DNA of 64,000 bases. Origin: Zanthoxylum bungeanum. Lineage: Eukaryota > Streptophyta > Magnoliopsida > Sapindales > Rutaceae. The notes under the pieces are model-generated. The model did not search any database and was not told the origin of the DNA. It saw only the letters and a program-made list of their open reading frames with translations. The first letter of the stretch is position 1, and each line of letters starts with the position of its first letter. The stretch spans positions 1-64,000 of the forward strand of contig SKCR01031827.1 of NCBI GenBank assembly GCA_019454045.1, written 5' to 3'. This document shows, in pieces, positions 11,721 to 24,504 of this stretch. The translations under genes were made by a program, and so were the position numbers.

Positions 11721-12467
11721 ATAATCAAAGTTCAGCTAACTTATAGGTTGTGCATATAAATCATACATCCTGGTTAACATACGAGATGCATAGAGTTGAC
11801 ATTGAAGCATGATAGCATGATTACATTTATGTATTTATGATTGATGCCTGCGTGTATTATATGTTTACATAGAATGAACAATTTGTAAGATGCTAACATA
11901 CGATTGTATGGTTTCATATACTTGTTTATGTGGCTAATACTAGTTCGTTGGATGTTTAATAGAAAGAATATTTTATAAATCCGATTTGATGATATTTCAA
12001 TGAAATAAAAGAAAGATAAGTATAATAAATAATCAAACCAGACTAGCAAAAAAGAAAGTAGGAAAGTGGAAAGATATCAGGATAACGCAGTGGAAACGTA
12101 ACACGACTTGACACAATAAATGGAATTATGGAACCTCATGACTATATTATAGATGTTTAAAGTGTAAGTAGGAAACAAGATGCAATTGTGTGAAAGATTC
12201 AGAAAAGGAAATTAGTAACAAAGTGGTAATGTTTAAACATAGATAAGAGTTTTACAGTTAACTCAGAATTTGAAATTATGTGTGATTTACAAAGACAGTT
12301 TAGGTTATTAATAGACTAAGAAACAGACCTGTTTGTTGGCACTCAAGGAATGAGCATAGTTAATTACTAAGTCTTATGACTCACACCACAACAGTGTTTA
12401 AGTGTAATATATTGGTGGCTTAACCTAATGAAAGAAAAAATGAAACAAAACAATTTATACTCTCCAA
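11721..12467. other. Unassigned AT-rich intergenic DNA
   Basis: I see no gene, repeat pair or retroelement motif here. Open frames are short and low in complexity. Confidence 0.5.
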
Positions 12468-13791
12468 ATTTAGCCTTGGCCGAAATTTGAGTAATAAAAA
12501 TAAAATATCTAGATATTTTTTATTTCAATTTATTAAAGTTAGTCCACTTGTTGTATTTGATCATTATAACATTTAATGAATTACAATATGTCAAACCACT
12601 CAAATAAAGCCACTTCCAAAAGTAATCATAACTTAAGATATTTAAATTTTAATTACTTTAATTATTTAACAATTAAATAATTATTTAAATACAACTATTT
12701 TAAATATATGTATTATATTTACTTTAAATATTCAAATACATATATATTAATGATATATGTCAAATATCACAATTTGACATTTAATTAATGTGTATTTAAT
12801 AAAATCATTCATTAAATACAAATACACATTAATTAGGAAATAACCATTAGGTCCCTTTGCATGTGTCTTTCGTTTAACCATTAAACGATTTACAAATAAT
12901 CAGTTTATCATAAAAGTTTCCCCAGTGCTCTACGAGTATATTTCATTAGTGAGACTCTCTAGGTTCATGCATATCCATCAGAAAATCTAATTTCGTGTCC
13001 ATAATTTACCCACCTGTAAATTATGACGAACACGGATAAACTCTCTGAACCATACAGGTCGAGGTCAATGCATACGTATAATCTCTCCGTCAAGGTATCC
13101 AGATTATTCCAGAGATATAGATATAAACGTCAAATCTCTATAGATATAATCAAGTCGATGTTTCTATTAGAAATCACTAAAATAACACTTAGAACTAATT
13201 TCTACAGTGTACCATGGGCCCATGGTTTTTATCTGATTGCTAATCATATATGGACTACCTATGCTCTGTATACAGAACTGACGGATCCTATCTTGACACA
13301 CACAAAACACCCTAAGGATCTGTCCACACCCACCGAACAGGCAGAGGTCTGACCTTAATAGGTCGGTGATGTGACTGCCATCTAAGTGTGGAAGATGTCT
13401 CATGTGCCCACAGTGGTATCTCAAGTCGAAGAATCACTTATGCTACTCAACCCGAGAAGATTCTTATTAACTTTAGTGTACCATCTATTAAGAATCTTCG
13501 GTGAGTCATTCAGTGTTTATCCGCCATAAATACCTACATGTCTATACGAGTCTCCAAGACTCATGGTTCATTGAGAAACCATTGGAATCCAATATTCCAG
13601 CAATGACATGTACCAATCTCAACGGGTTTACTTTACTGACCAAGTAGTATAAACCTTGATCAGGAACTGTCTAAAAATGACAACGTCATGATACAACTCA
13701 ATGTCAGTTGCGACGCTTTTGCAACTGTATCATAAATAATCATTCTAAGGTCAATTACGTCTTTACCATATAAAGAGATATATTATGTTAG
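12468..13791 (-). repeat. Truncated copia-type LTR, minus orientation
   Basis: Its reverse complement matches much of the LTR at 13792-16377, for example the 'ccactgtgg...gatggcagtcac' block and the 'gtgggtaaattatggacac' block. The first ~220 bases of the LTR are missing at the 13791 side and the 3' end is missing at the left. It forms a head-to-head inverted pair with the next LTR. Many substitutions separate the two. Confidence 0.75.
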
Positions 13792-16377
13792 TGTTGGTGC
13801 TTGGAGTGCCAATCCGGATCATATTCATGTCTGATTCATGAATAAGAGCAATTCATTTATCTATAATATTACTTATTTATGGTAATAATTCTTGCTTTTA
13901 TATACATATTCGATCTAATTACGATTAGATTGAAACTAAATAGAATTTAGTGATATGTATATATTAGACAAACACCCGATAATATATAATGTAGTGCATA
14001 GTTACAAAGTAGTTTGTAATTGACATTGGGAAGTGTTACTACTAGAAGTATATTATCAAATAAAGTTCCTGGTCAAGATTTACTAACACGGGTCGGTTAG
14101 TAAAATTCGTTGAGACCAGTACACGTCGTATATCGAGACTTGGTCCGATGGTTTATCCCAATGAACCATGACTCTAGGGAGACTCATATAGACGTGTAGA
14201 TGTTTATATTGGATAAACACTGAACGGCTCTCCGAAGATTTCCTAATAGATGGTACACCGACGTTAATAGGAATCTTCTCGGGTCAAGTGAGCATAATGA
14301 TCCTTCGACTTGAGATACCACTGTGGATGTATGAAGTATCCTTCAAACTTTGATGGCAGTCACGTCACCGATCTATTTAGATCAGACCTCCGTCTGTTCG
14401 TTGGGTGTGGACCGATCCTCAAGATATCATGTGCGTGTCAAGATAGGATCCGTCAGTTCTGTGTACAGAGCATAGATATTCAATATGGAATTAGCAATCT
14501 GTTAAATTCATGGGCCTTTGGTACACTGTAGAAGTAAGTTCTAAGTGTTATTAAGAGATTGCTAATAGAATTGTCGACATGATTATACCTATAGAGATTT
14601 GATGTTAATATCTATATCACTCGAATAATCTGAATACCTGTGACAGATGGATTATACGTATACGATAACCTCGACCTGTATGATTCAGTGAGTTTATCCG
14701 TGGTCGTCATAATTTACGGGTGGGTAGATTATGGACACGAAACTGGATTTCGTGATGGATATGACTAAATCTAGAGAGTCTCACTAATGAAACATACTCG
14801 TACAGCACTATGGAAACTATTATAAATAATATGATTATTTATAAATCGTTTAAAACGGTTAAACGAAAAGATACATGCATAAGGGGCGATTCAGTCATTT
14901 CTAAATTAATATGTATTTGGATTAAATACTTGATTTTATTAAATACACATTAATTTTTGGTCAAATAAAGTATTTGACACATGTTCCAAATATATGTATT
15001 GTGGAATATATAAAGTAAATATGATACATATTTAGATATTTGTATTATATAAGTAATTATCTAATTATTTCATTGTTAAATAATTAGAATAATTATATAC
15101 ATTTATCTATATCATAATTATGGCTTTATATGGATTATTTTAATTGGTGCACTTGTAGGATTACATTTAAAGTTATAGTGTACAACTTGAATAAGTAATC
15201 TAAGCATGAATTAATTAATAAAAAAATTGAAGCAAAATGACTTTATTACCCCTAGGGTTTCGGCCATGTAACCCTAAATATATAAGTGTTTCTTTTTCAT
15301 TTGATTCATAATTCTAAGCTTTCAAAAACATAAGAGACTTGAGAGGAAAAAAAAAGAAACCAAGAAAGAAGTGAAGAAAACTTGCAAAATAGTAAGTAAT
15401 TTCAACTTTTCTTTAGAAGAAAAAATGTTTCTTTTGTTCTTGGCTACAACATATGTTGTTCTCTTGTTTCTCTACTCTCTTTTTTTTGTTATGAAGTTTG
15501 AAACTTGAATGAAAGATGTATGCATGTATATAAATAAAGTTTGCTTATTAATGGTTAATAAGCAAACTTTTGGTCATTAGACGACTTGGTTGTCATTCTA
15601 GAGTTGTTAGGCCACTCAGTGATAACCTAAAATTATTCTTGAGTTGTGTCATAGTGGTGAGACTTGATTGTTGTTGTAGAGATTGGATTAAAGTGGTAGA
15701 TTGTGTTAATTTTGGTTAATTTGATTAATTGAGAAATTAGGGTTTTGAACCTAAACCAAAATTATGACTTTTCATATATAAGTTGTACTTTGATACATAT
15801 GAAATATATAAATTATTTTGGCAGTTATTGGAAATCACCTAAACTTGTATTTGACAATTTAGAACCAAAATGATCAAAATGTAAAATATTGAGGGCTCAC
15901 GGCAATAAGCAAAAATCTGGATAAAATTTTCTAGGTTGTATTTTAATGTATATAATATGTAAAAATCATTTTGGTAGTGATTGGATATCACATAATATTG
16001 TAATTGATAAATTAGGACCAAAATGAACAAAATACAATCTTTTTGGGGCATTTTTGTAATTATGGAAAATCTGGAAAAATTTCAAATTTATGTTTATAAT
16101 GTATATTTGATGTAAAAATCATTTTGGTTGTGATTGTAAATCACCTAAACTTGTTTTGAATAACTTTAGACTAAAATGATTAAAATGGAAAGTTTTGGGG
16201 TTGTATGGTAATTTACTTAAATTATGATTTCTGGGTTAAAAATTTCTGTTTTTGAGTATTTGGTGATTAAAATAAATGAGTTTATTTTAATTACCCAAGA
16301 AAAGTTAAAGAAATGGGAAAATTTGATTTTCCCGCATTCCGCTGCGTAACCCGAATTTTTTGCCCAAAACCCCAACA
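13792..16377 (+). repeat. Long copia-type LTR (5' LTR of a split element)
   Basis: TGTTGGTGCTTGG...CCCCAACA, 2586 bases, followed after four bases by a tRNA-Met-type primer site. No coding region: a 73-codon frame at 14310-14531 recurs in the other copies only as LTR sequence. GA-rich sequence near 15340-15380 precedes a possible intron-like GTAAG, like a leader. Confidence 0.75.
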
Positions 16378-16381
16378 AAAA

Positions 16382-16393
16382 TGGTATCAGAGC
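16382..16393 (+). other. Primer-binding site (initiator tRNA-Met type)
   Basis: TGGTATCAGAGC, the 12-base PBS common in plant copia and chromovirus elements, just after the CCAACA end of the LTR. Confidence 0.88.
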
Positions 16394-16862
16394 AGGTCTG
16401 ATCCTGAACCCATGATATGATTATGCCCCTAAAATTTGAAAATTAGTCTAATCTTTACTTGCAGCATGCATATGTTATTTAATTTGATTAAATAAAGGCG
16501 TATGACACTTTATGGAAAATTCTAATTAAATAAGACATTAAAGTAACTAGTATTAGGAATATTTGTTTCTTGGTTCGTCTCGTCAATACAAATATAAATA
16601 ATTTTTTTGTGGCTATATTCGAGGACGTGTCAAAGCAGTGAGGGTATAGTCGATAGAAATCTATTTATATCGGATGTATATTTGATACTAGATAAATTCA
16701 AGTGAGAGTGGATTCCTGAATGTGCCAAAGCTGTCAGGACTACATCAGTAGTTTGAGTTTGTCATTGACAAGTGAAGCCTTGATACGCCTCCTATGAACG
16801 TGCCAAAGTTGTCACAACGAGAAACATTCAGAACCAAAATCAGGAGTCATAGTGAGTGTGAT
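16394..16862 (+). other. Non-coding leader with spaced repeats
   Basis: No gag is visible. Three degenerate copies of GAACGTGCCAAAGCTGTGAG start near 16621, 16718 and 16796. A fourth occurs at 22526, beyond the nested block, suggesting the leader was split. Confidence 0.6.
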
Positions 16863-17643
16863 TGTAACATCCCAAATCTGGGAGATACTACCGGCAGGGA
16901 ATAGGCCATATTATCCCCTTAAGCCTCTGATTTTCTCACCATGAACAACGATAATATTCTTTTCTCAATCAAAATCTTATACATGGGACAAACGCCCAAA
17001 TGCATCAACATGAAATATAAACTTAATAATAATAACTGTAAACTTAATAACATTTGCTTATAATGACTATCACATTACTCAAGACTAATACATGACTTCT
17101 AACTGACTCTGACTAAACTCTCACTCTCTCTGACTTGAACTGGTGGACTCCATAAACTAGTGACTGCATCAGTAACCATCCTCTCAAGCTCGTCCTCCAA
17201 GAACACCTGTAAAACCAGAAAATTGGGGGTGGGGGTTAGACCGTTGTACGATCTAAGTGAGTGGACATTAAAAATGAAAATACTGTAATAAAAACATTTT
17301 CTTCTACAATAAAAATCTGGAGATAACTTTGTATGAAAACTCTTCTTGTCTAAGAATTCTGAACTCTTTTCTAAAAGTCTCATATGAAAAATCATTCTGT
17401 AAAACTTATCTTTTCTGAAAATTTCTTATAAAACTGCTCATTTTTGAAAACTTTCCTTTCTAAAAACCTTGTCTGAAAAACGAATCTAAAAACTATTTCT
17501 GAATGCTGATATTTGTCTCTGAAAACCTGACGTATGGGGGCGTTATGTATCGCCGTCCCCCCATACGCCTAACTAGAGCTAGGAATGCAAATCCATGACT
17601 TTGGGTGTTACGTATCGCCGTCCCCAGATTTGGGGATGTTACA
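16863..17643 (+). repeat. Chromovirus-like LTR
   Basis: 781 bases with complementary ends TGTAACATCCC and GGGATGTTACA. Orientation is chosen because TGGTATCAGAGC lies four bases beyond the right end. An opposite-orientation partial copy is at 30487-31164. It contains two GC-rich 'ggcgttacgtatcgccgtcc' units near its right end. A 98-codon minus frame (17099-17395) has no recognisable domain. Confidence 0.65.
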
Positions 17644-17647
17644 AAGA

Positions 17648-17659
17648 TGGTATCAGAGC
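17648..17659 (+). other. Primer-binding site after chromovirus-like LTR
   Basis: TGGTATCAGAGC follows the GGGATGTTACA end with a four-base gap. Confidence 0.75.
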
Positions 17660-18674
17660 ATGGTCTAGGGATTTAGTGACTGCAGTGGGTATACATAGTA
17701 TGTCCGGGATACTTGTATGTGGGGCACTACCTCTCCAGTATTCGATCCTCGAGTACATCCTCAAGATCCATAGACAGGTTAGTAAGCTTTCCCAAACTAT
17801 TCGAATAGTATTCCTCGCGAGAACAACTATATTCTAGATCCAAGTTGAGAATTCCCCTGTAGTTATTCTGACCTATTACCAGAAGTACAAACGAGCTATG
17901 AAACCAGACAATAAGATTTTAAGAAAAGTACCCAATGGAGTGGGGAAATGAGTTATAAGAAAGGAATAAGAGATGGAATCACCCTATGCCATAAATTAAT
18001 TTTGGCCCATTAAGCCCAATTAGATTATTAAAGACACAAAAATAATATTTTGTACTTTTATGGAATTAGTTTAGGCCCAATTGGATCTAACCCAATTGTC
18101 CACAACCAAACTTGGCCCAACCAAACCCATTAATCCAAATATAACCAAATTATCCCAATTAGTATTTTAGGGACTAATTTACATTAATACAATATTTCAA
18201 ATATTACATTAATCCAATTTAAGTGTAATTAACATAACTAATTAATTAATCTAATATTTCCAAAATATTAATTAATCTAATTAATCATGCTTATCATTCC
18301 AATTCATGTCCAACATAAATTGAAGCAAAATCAAGTCTCCAACAACATGCTTCTCACGGCAATGACAAGAAATTAATATGCAATTTGATTCCAATCCAAT
18401 TAAATCAACATTCAACATATATTTCATGCCATTAACATATCCAAGTGTCAAAATTTAAAAAATCACCATGAGCTATTCTAGGGTAAAGATTCGGCCAACA
18501 TAAGGGAATTGGGAAAATTTGATCTAATCAATTTTTCAACAATCCAACAATGCACAACTCCAAGTTATCATCATCTAATATCAACCAACTCCTCAATTTT
18601 GAATTTTCATGCTCCAAGCAAAAATTCCTAATTAAAGTTTATGAACCCTATATTTCAAAATTATATTTAGCACG
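17660..18674. other. Leader remnants, no coding region
   Basis: The first part (to about 17900) would be chromovirus leader. From about 18000 the sequence ('ggcccattaagcccaatt', many 'ggcccaa' words) resembles 43130-43400, the leader of the minus-strand copia element at 37847-45946, so it is probably the leader of the copia LTR at 18688. The join between the two is not defined. Confidence 0.5.
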
Positions 18675-18686
18675 GCTCTGATACCA
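18675..18686 (-). other. Primer-binding site, minus orientation
   Basis: GCTCTGATACCA is the reverse complement of TGGTATCAGAGC and lies one base from the TGTTAG end of the LTR at 18688. Confidence 0.85.
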
Positions 18687-18687
18687 T

Positions 18688-20558
18688 TGTTAGTCTCTAA
18701 GACATGCCACAAGATCCTAAATATGATTTTATGTGTGAAATAATCAAGTAAAGTGGCGGAATCACTTACATTATATATGGAGAAATTTCAAAAAAAAAAT
18801 TTTGGATGAAGCTCCAAGCTTGTTGTTTGTGTTGTTTGTTCCTTGGCTGAGTTTCCATATCACCTTATTTGACCCTCCAAGTGCTAGCTTTGTTGAAATT
18901 TTTGAAGCAAAAATTTCACTTCCATGGGAGAGAAGTTTCGGCCAAGGAGAGGAAGAAGAGAGAGTTGGTGTGTTAGTTTCAAAAACTTGGTTGTTGTGTG
19001 TTTAATGAGTAATTAAATAAAGCCAACTACTTCCATCAAAGTTTAGACATTTGATGTAAGTGATGTGGTCCCACCACATTTAAATTCAAATTTTGATTTG
19101 GCTTCCTCAACACACAACTTGACTTGGGCCCGGGTTTATTTAATTCCGATTAAACGAATTTGTCGTCACTAAATAATTAAATCCAATTTAATTAAATAAT
19201 TATGTCTCGCAAAATTATTACGATAGTCGCTTACGAATTAATTCTAAATTAATTCGTTCGCCCGAATTAAAATCCAATTTTAATTTCGTATTGAAATCTG
19301 ATTTCAATTAATATATCTGATATATTATTTTAGCCCCAAATAAATAAACTAAATAGAAAAATCCAATTTAACTATTAAATTTATTTTATCTATTAATTTT
19401 AAATTAATCGCGTTCTCTCTTCTATATGAAGTTAATCCCTGATTAATTCTTGCCGCAATTAATCCCAGATTAATTTTCTCTCTCATAATTAATTCCAGAT
19501 TAATTCTATTTGAGTCAAATGTCATTGGTGAATCTTTGGGAAGTGACCCAAGAGATTCCTGGATATATTGGCAGTAAATACGGTTATCGGACTATCCGAA
19601 CACATGCGTACCCCGTACCATGTTCTCACCGATTTACAAGACATGTTTGGCTTATAGTAAAACATCGTGCCTACCCAATTCTCCAGAAATATTCGCCGAG
19701 GAATATCATCTGTATCAGGCGTAGTAATACTAATATAATGTAATACGTAATACGATCCAGTATCGGATGTCACATGCTATGCCTAGGGCTGGCTCTGTGT
19801 CTGCCCCGTACGAAGCATATATCGGATCTCGAGTAACTAATCTCTGTAATCGAGAAGTCGTGACCTAGTCATACTATCCCGATAACTGCAGCTTTTAAGA
19901 CTACTAGTTCTGTATCATGTGTGACCATCATCTCCATATGACTGAAGTGCTACTCCCATATTGACATCACATCCAATACACTACGATTCTCAGTAAACCC
20001 ATTACAGGCGTACACAGAACCTGTTAAAGCTCCAAACGACCAATACTAAAGTAATCTGATTGTCGCAAGTAATAGCGACGTAAGTCTCAGGTTAAAGATC
20101 ACATACACCTACCCTGATTCGGATTCTCATGGACACATAATCATACAACTAATGAGATTCCGGGTAGGTCTATCCAGAGTTAACTGTTCCCGGTCCAACG
20201 GCTAACAGAACCTCTTATTACAATTGCATAAGTATCCAATACCTAAATATATTAGAACTATGCCGGTAAGCTTCCATAACGCGCACAAGTGTAATACTAG
20301 TCTATTCCGCATTATCAATGTCCAGTCTCGATAATACTACGACTAGGGATATTTAATGATTAAACCGTTCGTGGATTAATATTGTCTCATATCTTATTAA
20401 TCCGATTTAACCATATGGACTTTTATCATTAATATATATCCAAGTAATCCAATTACAATAATGATAAAATAGCGATTTCCTTTTGTCGCATAGTTAATTT
20501 ATATAAAAACACAATGTTCTTTACAAATAGTGATGCTATGGGTCATAATTTCCCAACA
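18688..20558 (-). repeat. copia LTR (5' LTR of a minus-strand remnant)
   Basis: 1871 bases. On the minus strand it runs TGTTGGGAAATTATGACCC...GACTAACA. It belongs to the family seen at 25712-26696 (partial), 29211-30474 (shorter, opposite strand), 37847-39962 and 43846-45946. The body of its element should lie to the left but only leader remains. AT-rich blocks 19140-19500 repeat 'taattaatcccagattaat' words. Confidence 0.8.
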
Positions 20559-21394
20559 TCGATGTCCCCTCATACGCCTAACTAGAGCCAGGAATGCAAA
20601 TCCATGATGTGGGGCGTTACGTCTCGCCGTCCCCCAAAGTGTGCCACCCATGTACCTGAAACTATTGTTCTTGGGGCGTTACGTATTACCGTCCTCCAAG
20701 CCACTGAACTAGAACTGGGGATGCGGATCTATGCTACCCTCCAAGCTCTGAAACTAGGATCTAGGGGCATATGTCATCCCTAGTCTTGAACTAGGATCTG
20801 GGGGCGTTACGTATTATCGTCACCCCAGTCCTCTACATGTGCACATGTGCTGTCTGTTAATTTCATGTCTGTATAAGTTACATAATGAGGTTTGTTTTTC
20901 CCTCATGCCTCGAAAAAAAAACATAAAAAAAGTCATGCTAAAGATTTTCAAAACTGTATAAAACATTACGTTTAATATGTAATTGAAATCCAATATGGCT
21001 AACGCCCTATGTGCTTGAAATAATAAATCTCAATTAATTAATAATAAACAAATGAATTAATAATTAAATAAATAAGAAAAATAAACTTGAAAAGAAAAGT
21101 GTCCACTCACTGTTTTGGAATCTGGCTGGCACTGGATCCCTTATCGAAGAAAATTGCGGTTCCTATGGATAATCTATGATCGGAAACTTGATTAGCATAT
21201 ACATTGTAAAATGAGCTTCGGAACTTAACTAAGCTTACTATTATATCAATATGTTTTAGTTATAAGGCTTATCATGCTTGTGACTTGATGGAAGGTATGA
21301 ATACGAACTGATACGAGACCTTTAAGGTGGCCTTTAACATGCTAGGATGAAACTGGGATGGTTTAAAACTATTTTAGGGTAATTCTGGTCTTCA

Positions 21395-21575
21395 GGTCGC
21401 GACGCAAAGCATTGCGCATCGCGACGCGCTTGAATCCAGAAATGAACTGCCTGGGATTTCCAGTGCACATCGCGACGTAAGTTTCTTGCGCATCGCGACG
21501 TGTGCAAACCAGAAGCAAATCTTCACCAATTTCCCAGAACACGTCGCGAGGCGCGGTGATTTGCGTCGTGAGGCA
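21395..21575. repeat. GC-rich CATCGCGACG repeat cluster
   Basis: 'gcgcatcgcgacg' or close variants recur near 21397, 21415, 21466, 21489 and 21541 in an otherwise AT-rich region, rich in CpG. Confidence 0.7.
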
Positions 21576-21940
21576 AGGCCAAAATCCAGGCCTTAAGACA
21601 ACACCATCAAGTTCTTATGCTCAAATACACTTCCATTCTTCTATATTTCAACTTTTTCTCACCAATACCATAAACTTCCATGTAGAAGCACACTAATATC
21701 ACTACTCCTCAAACTAATTCAACTTTTTAACTTCATGATCTTCATAACTCAAATCTAGGTTACCAGGCTTTAATTCTTACTTAGTTCAACCAATGACAAA
21801 ACCAAACATGTTTCTACCATCAATAAATCATCTCTACTATTCTAAATTTAAAATCCAAGATTTGGGTCAAAATAATCTTACCTTATTTCTTATATTTCCT
21901 CATCCTCCAAAATTCCCATGCTTGCTAAGTCTTTCCTCTA

Positions 21941-22013
21941 TTTCTTCTTTCCTTCTTTTCTTCTTCTTCTTCTTTTTCTTCTTCTTCTTCTTCTTCTTCT
22001 TTTTCTTTTTCTC
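21941..22013. repeat. (CTT)n imperfect microsatellite
   Basis: Mostly CTT/TTC triplets over about 70 bases. Poly-Phe or poly-Leu frames across it are artefacts. Confidence 0.95.
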
Positions 22014-22354
22014 TCATTCACGTCTTCTATTCTCATTTCTATTTCTGTTTGTGTATTTGTGAATAGTGTTTCCTTCATATACAAGGGGTTATTTGATATT
22101 TGAAAAATTGTAGAAAAATATGGAAATTTGGAGAAATTTGGAGACTTTTCTAGATAAGTCCATGGCACTTTTCATCCAGATTATTGACTTGCGTTTTCGG
22201 CTTACATCTGGTTTGAATTTGGAAAAATGTTCAACGTGAAAGTTGTAGATCTTGATCTCAGATTACTGAAGCTATAAAATTTAAAAATATCGGAGTTCGT
22301 ATGAGAAAGTTACGGCCCAAATACCACTGGCTGTCTGTAGTGGAACTTCGTAGC

Positions 22355-24150
22355 GTTTAATGTCGGATTCTCGAAGAATTTATTGATAGTCATCTTACGA
22401 GGGTATATGTTTCCAATCATAATTTATATTATGTGACATTCATCTCACAGTGAATCAGTAGTCAGAATTATCGGTCGTTATAGTGATTGACAATGAGTTG
22501 TCTACCTGTGAATAAACGTAGGCGAGAACGTGCCAAAGCTGTGAGTTGAAATATATTCATGGGGTTCACCTCTCACTATGGAATTCAATTTAATCATTGC
22601 ATTCTCATTTTTCATCGGGGATTACGGTATTACGTAAAATAGTGGGAGACACTACTTGTTTAAAAAATTCCATAACTAAGGCAGTGTGTAATATTATGAA
22701 AATTACCACTTATGATTCATTTATTCTATTGTGCATATAGAATTAAACTTCTATTCCACTGCATGCATATTATTTATATATGTTTTTTGCCATGACTTAT
22801 GGTTGCAATTTTCTAAAATAGGTTCTAGATATCTCTAGGCATGGATATAATTAGATTAGTCTAAACTATCAGGATTTATTGTTCCAATTTTCTAGGAAAA
22901 TTAATATGGTCAGTGACTTAGTTACTAAGATACGATAGGTAATCTAAATAGATATCCATTTTAGGATATAATGGACTAGAGAAAATAATTTTCTTGTGCA
23001 GTAAAAATTGACATGAATTGGTTTTTGTTTCGAGATTCTTTACTAGCATTAAGAAAACCCAATTAGGTATTTGTTTATCTGATAATGATATTTCTTGGCT
23101 TTAGTGACCTTTCGAGGTAATGTGTCTTACACAGTTTTCTAATCAATTATTTACGATTGTTGTGAATAATTGAAGGCAAATTATAAAGCTTAAGAAAGAA
23201 TATGTGTATAATTGTGTGTAGAGAATATCGATTCTCACAATATGACAACTATAGCTATTGGATACCAGATCTCCCGTCTAGTAATTTAAAATTGTTGTTT
23301 AATGATTGTTTTTATATATGATATCAGAACTTGCGACTATTGGATAGTTACTTGTTCTTTATAAATAATTGTTAAATATTTTAATACGACTAGTAGTGTC
23401 ATTGATGAAGAGTTAAACATTAAGAAAAATATATGGTTAAGTAAATAACTTATAACAATGCTTTATGATTTTTTATCACTTAAGCATTAGATGCTTATTC
23501 CATATGGTAAAGGATGGTCTGAAATGAGATCATACCATATATCCTTATCTATTTAATGAATATTGTGTTCGAAAATGTGATTAAATCTCATTTAACCAAT
23601 GATTGTCATTAAACCATAAGATTTATTAAACTAATACATTGGATGTATGTAGTTTAATGAATTATAAATTTCCTTGGATAGTTTTCTTTACTCCGTAACT
23701 TAGTTAATGAGTTGTCATGACTTAGTTGCGCATTTCTAAAAGAAAATATATTGGATGTCTTGAATGGTTCGAGAAATTTCAATATGTCACTAATGAAACG
23801 TGAATAGAATATTTTTTACTGGTTCAAAGATATTCGATATGAAGTTTTGAAAACTGTATCTTTAAAATTCAAAGTGAGCCTTTGAATTTTTCAAAGATGT
23901 TTGATACGATCAAACATATGAATTTATGGCAATTAGTCCTAAGATTATTTAATGAATATGATTCTTACTCAATATTATTCTTCTCTGATTCCATTGTGAT
24001 GGAATTGGTTAGTGGCATGAGTCGAATCTTATATGATTTGATTCGCTTAATATTGAGTATTATCGAATTAGTTTCAATACTCTTGGGGATATGCTCCAGT
24101 AACACTATCCATCCCTTTAATGGAATGTTTCAATAATCTCACAGACACAT
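22355..24150 (+). other. Non-coding internal DNA, probable continuation of split retroelement leader
   Basis: It contains GAACGTGCCAAAGCTGTGAG at 22526, matching the spaced repeats at 16621-16815. It is AT-rich and has no frame over about 85 codons with recognisable content. I infer a continuation of the element starting at 13792. The nested block's ends are not proven by a target duplication. Confidence 0.4.
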
Positions 24151-24171
24151 AAGATTGTAAAGACCTTTAGT

Positions 24172-24504
24172 TAATTGGATTTTGATGTTGCAACGAGAAA
24201 GAAGATTTCGACGCATAAATACGAAGTAATACAAAAAGATGTCGAAGCATATGTGGTGGAGAGTGAGAATGTGAAGACTTGCGACATATTGAAGAATATA
24301 TTGCGAAGTCTTAGCTTAGGCACTTGAATATTACATTTCACAATACAAATTAAATCCTAAGCTAAGACTTCGCAATATATTCTTCAATTTGCCGCAAGTC
24401 TTCACATTCTCGCTCTTCACCACATATGCTTCGACATCTTTTTATATTACTTCGTATTTGTGCGTCGAAGTCTTCTTTCTTGTTGCAACATCAAAATCCA
24501 ATTA
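24172..24504. repeat. Large palindrome (about 149-base arms, 35-base loop)
   Basis: The left arm 24172-24320 is near-perfectly complementary to the right arm 24356-24504 ('ttaattggattttgatgttgc...' against '...gcaacatcaaaatccaatta'). The loop is 24321-24355. The right arm plus loop recurs at about 25434-25622 without the left arm. Confidence 0.9.

Larger units (their letters stand above)
20559..22354 (-). repeat. Chromovirus-like LTR remnant
   Basis: It opens with a copy of the 'catacgcctaactagagc' block of the LTR at 16863 and repeated 'ggggcgttacg...cgtc' units. It then matches the reverse complement of 11040-11150 (ACATGTGCACATG, 'cctcatgcctcg'), a CTT tract, and a block near 22190-22330 ('gtgaaagttgtagatctt', 'tatgagaaagttacgg') of a type frequent in plant chromovirus LTRs. 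No genes. Strand follows the CTT/GAA-rich leader comparison and is uncertain. Confidence 0.45.

Noticed and set aside
21793..22103. Phe/Leu-rich membrane-like frames
   Set aside because: Translation of a CTT microsatellite.
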